This document shows, piece after piece, positions 59,801 to 64,000 of a stretch of 64,000 nucleotides of DNA (position 1 is its first letter; every line of letters starts with the position of its first letter). The translations under genes and the position numbers were made by a program. The stretch is taken from assembly GCF_040436345.1 (NCBI RefSeq), contig NC_133225.1, forward strand, positions 23,866,040 to 23,930,039, read 5' to 3'. Origin of the DNA: Pagrus major (taxonomy: Eukaryota > Chordata > Actinopteri > Spariformes > Sparidae). The notes below the pieces were generated by a model, which saw only the letters and a list, made by a program, of their open reading frames with translations, did not search any database and was not told the DNA's origin.

Positions 59801-62800
59801 ACAAGACGCTAATGTGCTTTCATAACCAAGACACATGGTTTCAAGTGCTGTAATGAAACCCTTCATATGTGTGTGACTCTGCAGGTTGTAGCTCAGACCA
59901 GTGGTGGGTTATTGGTGCGAGATCTGCCTGCTGAGTACAAGGTAAAAAAAATAAAATAAAAAAAAGTCATGCAGCGCTCCTGTTCATCTCCATGGTCTCA
60001 CATGAGAGTTAAGATAAAATAGGCATGGGGTTAAGAGCTAAGAGCTCATACATCTGAGAAACTGGATTCAGTCTTTCCAGATCCAGCTAAATAAAAAGCT
60101 TTGGTTTCATTATTTTGATTTTGTTTCTAGTTTTTCTTGAGCACCTTACTGAATAGACAGTAACTCATTCACATTTAACCTACCTGTCCTTAATTATGGT
60201 CAGAAAGCGAGCAGTTTGGGGACAAAGCTGTTTCAGTGCAATAGAGCAGGAGCTGGGTTGTAATAAAATATCTGTGGTGACAACGTCACATCTTTTTCTT
60301 TGCTCCTCAGAGGTTTTTTGGCGAGGACTTGCCGCTGCGACAGAGTGGCTTTTTCAGTGTCAATGAACTGGTCAGCGCCATGAATGACACCATCCACCTG
60401 AAACCTGCAGGGCATGACAGTGGACAACACTGGATAGTCACAGACATACAGGACAGTGACATTACGCAATCAGGTGTGTATGTGCATATGTTCATATACC
60501 AGCAGTCAGTATCACCCTAATTACTTAATTGGGTGTAACGGTAGGTACTTCATAGAAGTTTGATATACAATGTTGGAACTATTTTACTGGTAAAATTATT
60601 TGCTTTTCATTTGCATCATCAGACTTTGACATTTCATTTTGAAAAGGTTGACTGAAAAATGGTGGACACAATTCATTCGTTGGTTGGACCAAATGTTGCT
60701 GTAAATATAAACGTTATGTTCACGGTGGTGTCCTTGAGATTTGATTTGAGTATTTCCTTTCCTCATCCTGTAGCTATTTATCCACCACTGTGTCTCACAA
60801 GAACACCAGTCTGTGATTGTCTCTAGAATCAATACTGTTTTAATCAATGACCCATTTGTAATAATTAAATGGTGCTGTGTGCGATATGATGTAACAAGGC
60901 AGTCTTGTGGAACAGTGGCTTTCAACTAAGCAGTAAAAATGTATTCTTCTTATTTTGTAGATTCAAAGGAAAGTTTTGATGAAGGCTGCTACTTCAGGTA
61001 TGGAGAGTCTCCTTGGGAAGGCAAACTGGAAGAAGATGACTGTGAGGATGTCACAACAGATGACAAGAATGAGGAGCTAGTGACAAGTAACAATTCCAAG
61101 ACCCAGGAAATGGTAAGTGACAAAGGTTTTTGTTAATTAGAGCATCAGTGCAAATCATTAATGTTCACTGCACTTAATAAGCTGATGTCACTGCCCCATT
61201 ATCAGTGCACCTTATGTAACAGGTACATATTTTTAAACCCTGGAACCTGTCAATACTTAGTAGAAGTGCTGTAGAATAATACTGGGTATAGTGGGGGTGT
61301 CACGATATAGATCCAAAATGGGAAATTGAGTTTTCAGGTTCACTCATGGAAATCAGAAGGATTGGCTAGTTTCTCAGTATTTTTTCACTCTCCACTCCTG
61401 CCTACTTTAGCACGTCAGACGACGTCCTACAAAAAAAAAGTCTCAAGACAACTCAGCTAGTTTAGTCTGACTGGCGGTAGTCTAACTTACCGATGTAGAC
61501 TGTTGGTATAAAGCCTGTCATTGGGTGCCTATTTCCCCCTTCTTTTCACTATCTGCGCAAACTGTACGAGAAACAACAACAACCTCTGAGCTTGCTAACT
61601 ACACGCTGAAACCGGCAAGTTACTCTCACACTTGCCTGTTTACAAATGGCACAAACGTAAACAAGCTAGCAGCTGTTACCTTTACTTTTATGGAGATTTA
61701 GCCATTTTAATGCCAGAGTTGCATCCCCACATGTAAAACAAATCTGCCGACACCATTTTGCAGGGGCACTGTCGCTGAATCCTGGGTTAAACACCGCCGA
61801 AGACAATTGTGATTGTCTAAAGGCATGCGAACAAGATGTTTTTTGTGAGACTAGCTTACTAGCATTTTTGCAGCTGCACTTCCAGACACTTATCCTGTGT
61901 GCACAAGGATGATTCACTGGAACACAGCTGGAACCAGAGGTTAATTGTTTTGGATTCAAGAACCAAACTTTGTAACAAACTGAATTTCTGTCTTTTGTCG
62001 TTAATTGCTGAATCTTCAAATGAAGGTCTGTTTTGTTAATTGAACTTGCCTAACCTTAACCTGCCCCTCTCACTTTTAAAGATTTTGAAAATGTAAATGA
62101 CAATTGTCAGGACATAAAACCAATAGTCTGTTAATTTTTTTTTTTTTTTACAAATCCAGATGTGATAGTCTAACAATGGCGTAGGCGTCATTGCTGAAAG
62201 AAAAAAATGTGTTAACAGAAAATGGAATTAAATGATGAACTCAGAATCGAAAGTCAAATCGAATCATGGGTTTGGAGAACCTTGACACCCCTAGAACATA
62301 GAGTTACATTGCTGTGTACTGCTTACCAGTCTAACTTTGCTTTTTATGTTTCTCGCTGTAGATCTACCCTGCCATTCAGGTGCATTGCAGCCCTGCAGTG
62401 CCCCTGGACGCCCTGCAGAGTCAACGTCTCAAACAGCCGACACGCCACAGTGCCCGAGAGCTGGTAGAAGTCCTGGTGGAGCAGGTGGAGTCCCCTGGAC
62501 ATTTCCACATCCGCTTCAGCGAGAGTGAGGAGGCCCGAGCTATGGAGGACATGATGATTGAGATGAGGTGGTGGACATGTTGGTGGTAGTTCAGTCAAAA
62601 CATAATATAATCACACTTCGTGTATCTATTGTGCCAGCTGTATTATTAGAGGTCCCCTTTGGAAGTGCAGTATAAACAGTAATAAAATACATAATGTGCT
62701 TCATTTACTATTTCATCATGCCTGGCACACCCTCTCTCTTTGTCAAACCATATAGCTCTATCTGATGGGCAGTTAAAATATTGATGTATTTCTAAAATTG

Positions 62801-63914
62801 GGGTTCTTCATTATGTGAACCACAACACAACATCTGTTGGAATTGTTTGAAGTATAATCGAAAAATGATTAAGAAAACAAAAAACTACGGTGAAAAACAT
62901 CACATAATTTACCGTCTCAACATACATGATTCTCTATAAGCAATAACATCTTGTTTCTCATATGTCTCCTCCATATGTCTCCTCCATATAGACTATGCTA
63001 CACCTGTCCTGAGGTGTCAGTGCGCTACCGTCTCCCTGAGCGGTTTGTCCGACGTGGTCAGGTCTGCTGCGTGTCGCCCAAAGGAGTGTGGTTCTACCGG
63101 GTGGTCATCCATCAGATCATCAGCCCCACACAGGTCGAGGTGTACTACGTCGATTTTGGCGACATGACCGTGGTACAGAGCACCAACCTCAAGTTCCTCA
63201 AGTAGGGGCATCTTAATAAGTGGTTAAACAAGCCAACTACCAGTACTGCTACTAAGCTGAACAGTGTCCGTGTTTTGTGGAGCTCTCTACAGTTCATCTC
63301 TCTGTTTCTCAGGTCATGTTATTCAGCTCTTCCTGCGCAAGCTGTTCCAGCATCACTTGCTGGAATTAAACCCACCACTGTGAGTCTGATGGCGTATCTG
63401 AAACTATATTCACAGCTTCCTGACAAATCTTCCTGGCCTGCACTAACTTCCTGTTAATACAATAATGGTCAGCTGTATTGTGTACTTGACAGGTTATTTG
63501 TAAAATCACCATCAGTGCTTGATTATTTCACTTTTTTTCTAGCACATCTCATGATCGTTTATGTTTATATGCTCTATAAGGAAACAAAAGCACAAAACAA
63601 TGGTTGGGTGCTGTATTGTTTTAAAACAGTCTTGTATGTGAATAAATGTATGTGATTGAATTCAAACTGTCAACTACAGATGCTACAAAATGTTCTGTTT
63701 ACGTGAAGTTTTATGAATAAAAGTGTTGTGGTTCTCCTCTTGCAGGACAGTTGGACTGCTGAGGCAACGTCCTCTTTCCAGAAGCTGTGTGCCGGCCGCA
63801 CCCTGGTGGGCGCTTTGGATTGTTACATCGGAGATGTCCTTCAGATCTTCCTGTGTGATACACAGACTGAAAAGGACATCTACATCCACTCAGTCCTGCT
63901 GAGCCAGGGCCTTG
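56811..63914 (+). CDS. tdrd5: Tudor domain-containing protein 5, N-terminal two thirds (runs off the window)
   Basis: Twelve coding exons in phase: 56811-57054, 57210-57421, 57829-58135, 59316-59455, 59663-59746, 59885-59941, 60311-60473, 60961-61112, 62362-62567, 62992-63201, 63313-63379, 63746-63914. About 670 codons are visible; human TDRD5 is about 981 aa. TDRD5 is a germ-cell chromatoid-body/nuage protein for piRNA biogenesis and retrotransposon silencing. Three LOTUS (OST-HTH) domains: residues about 5-80 ([18 protein letters not shown]), 152-225 ([16 protein letters not shown]) and 301-395 ([20 protein letters not shown]). A Tudor region begins about residue 530, with [19 protein letters not shown] and [10 protein letters not shown] (the aromatic cage strand). 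The start ATG follows the acceptor directly and aligns with the family start. The stop codon is outside the window. Confidence 0.94.
58299..59054. mobile_element. hAT-type non-autonomous element with 8-bp target duplication
   Basis: The left end TAAGGCTGTCAATCG and right end GGCAGCCCTA are inverted repeats. Flanks ATTATTAC (58291-58298) and GTTATTAC (59055-59062) match at 7 of 8 bases, the hAT signature. The sub-terminal sequence (AATATTTAATCGTGATTTATCACATG) is that of a very common fish repeat. It has no transposase. The plus-strand frame inside it is not gene-like. In tdrd5 intron 3. Confidence 0.8.
59062..59225. repeat. Short dispersed repeat with 'cttaaaaggtct' words
   Basis: Contains GGTCCCTGTGGATCTTAAAAGG, then repeated TCTTAAA words, like an abundant fish repeat. 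It directly follows the hAT-type element. Confidence 0.4.
61292..62296. mobile_element. hAT-like MITE with 'GGGTGTCA' ends
   Basis: The left end GGGGGTGTCACGATAT and the complement of the right end (CTAGGGGTGTCAAGGTTC) are inverted repeats. About 1 kb, no transposase. Flanks GGGTATAG and GAACATAG match at 5 of 8, so the target duplication is weak. In tdrd5 intron 8. Confidence 0.55.
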
Positions 63915-63957
63915 GTACAGCCTGCAGCACTAAAGCCAGTGCAGCAGTGAGAGAGAG

Positions 63958-63983
63958 GGACACACACACACACACACACACAT
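63958..63983. repeat. AC microsatellite at the right edge
   Basis: About thirteen AC units in the tdrd5 intron at the window end. Confidence 0.95.
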
Positions 63984-64000
63984 ACACATTTATTTGTAAC

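Overview
This is an animal nuclear DNA window. Genes are split into many short exons with GT..AG introns, there are long microsatellites, and several dispersed repeats resemble those common in ray-finned fish genomes, including a Tc1-like transposon. The gene families and their order point to a teleost, probably a percomorph; that assignment is inference. No bacterial features, CRISPR arrays or RNA genes were seen.

Layout. (1) 1-8.2 kb, + strand: the last three coding exons and 3' UTR of a DENND1-family gene, most likely dennd1b. (2) 9-33.4 kb, - strand: a complete crb1 (crumbs) gene. The 13 coding exons I assembled sum to 3963 bases (1320 aa) with every junction in phase. It has a signal peptide, about 16 EGF-like modules, three laminin-G modules, a transmembrane segment and the FERM/PDZ tail ending ERLI. 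Its penultimate exon can also be read through its splice donor into a second membrane-spanning tail. (3) 11.3-12.4 kb, - strand, inside the last crb1 intron: a three-exon gene for a 121-aa CRB3-like protein, with its own poly(A) signal. (4) 34.7-49.2 kb, + strand: complete axdnd1 (26 coding exons, 1008 aa) behind a palindromic RFX X-box; one intron carries a frameshifted Tc1-like element. (5) 49.2-53.6 kb, - strand: complete nphs2 (podocin; 7 exons, 373 aa). (6) 55.2 kb to the right edge, + strand: tdrd5, with three LOTUS domains and the first Tudor region; it continues beyond the window.

Arrangement: dennd1b and crb1 converge, crb1 and axdnd1 diverge, axdnd1 and nphs2 converge with almost overlapping poly(A) signals, and nphs2 and tdrd5 diverge. 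The axdnd1-nphs2-tdrd5 order and orientation match human 1q25, and convergent dennd1b/crb1 matches human 1q31, so this fish segment joins two blocks that lie apart on human 1q. The genes do not form one pathway: crb1 and the CRB3-like gene concern apical polarity, axdnd1 sperm and cilia axonemes, nphs2 the kidney slit diaphragm, tdrd5 germline piRNA bodies, and dennd1b Rab35 and clathrin traffic.

The most interesting region is the crb1 3' end (10.9-16.8 kb). A complete CRB3-like gene is nested on the same strand, and all relevant exon boundaries are phase 0, so both crb1 and the nested gene could in principle exchange transmembrane/tail exons.
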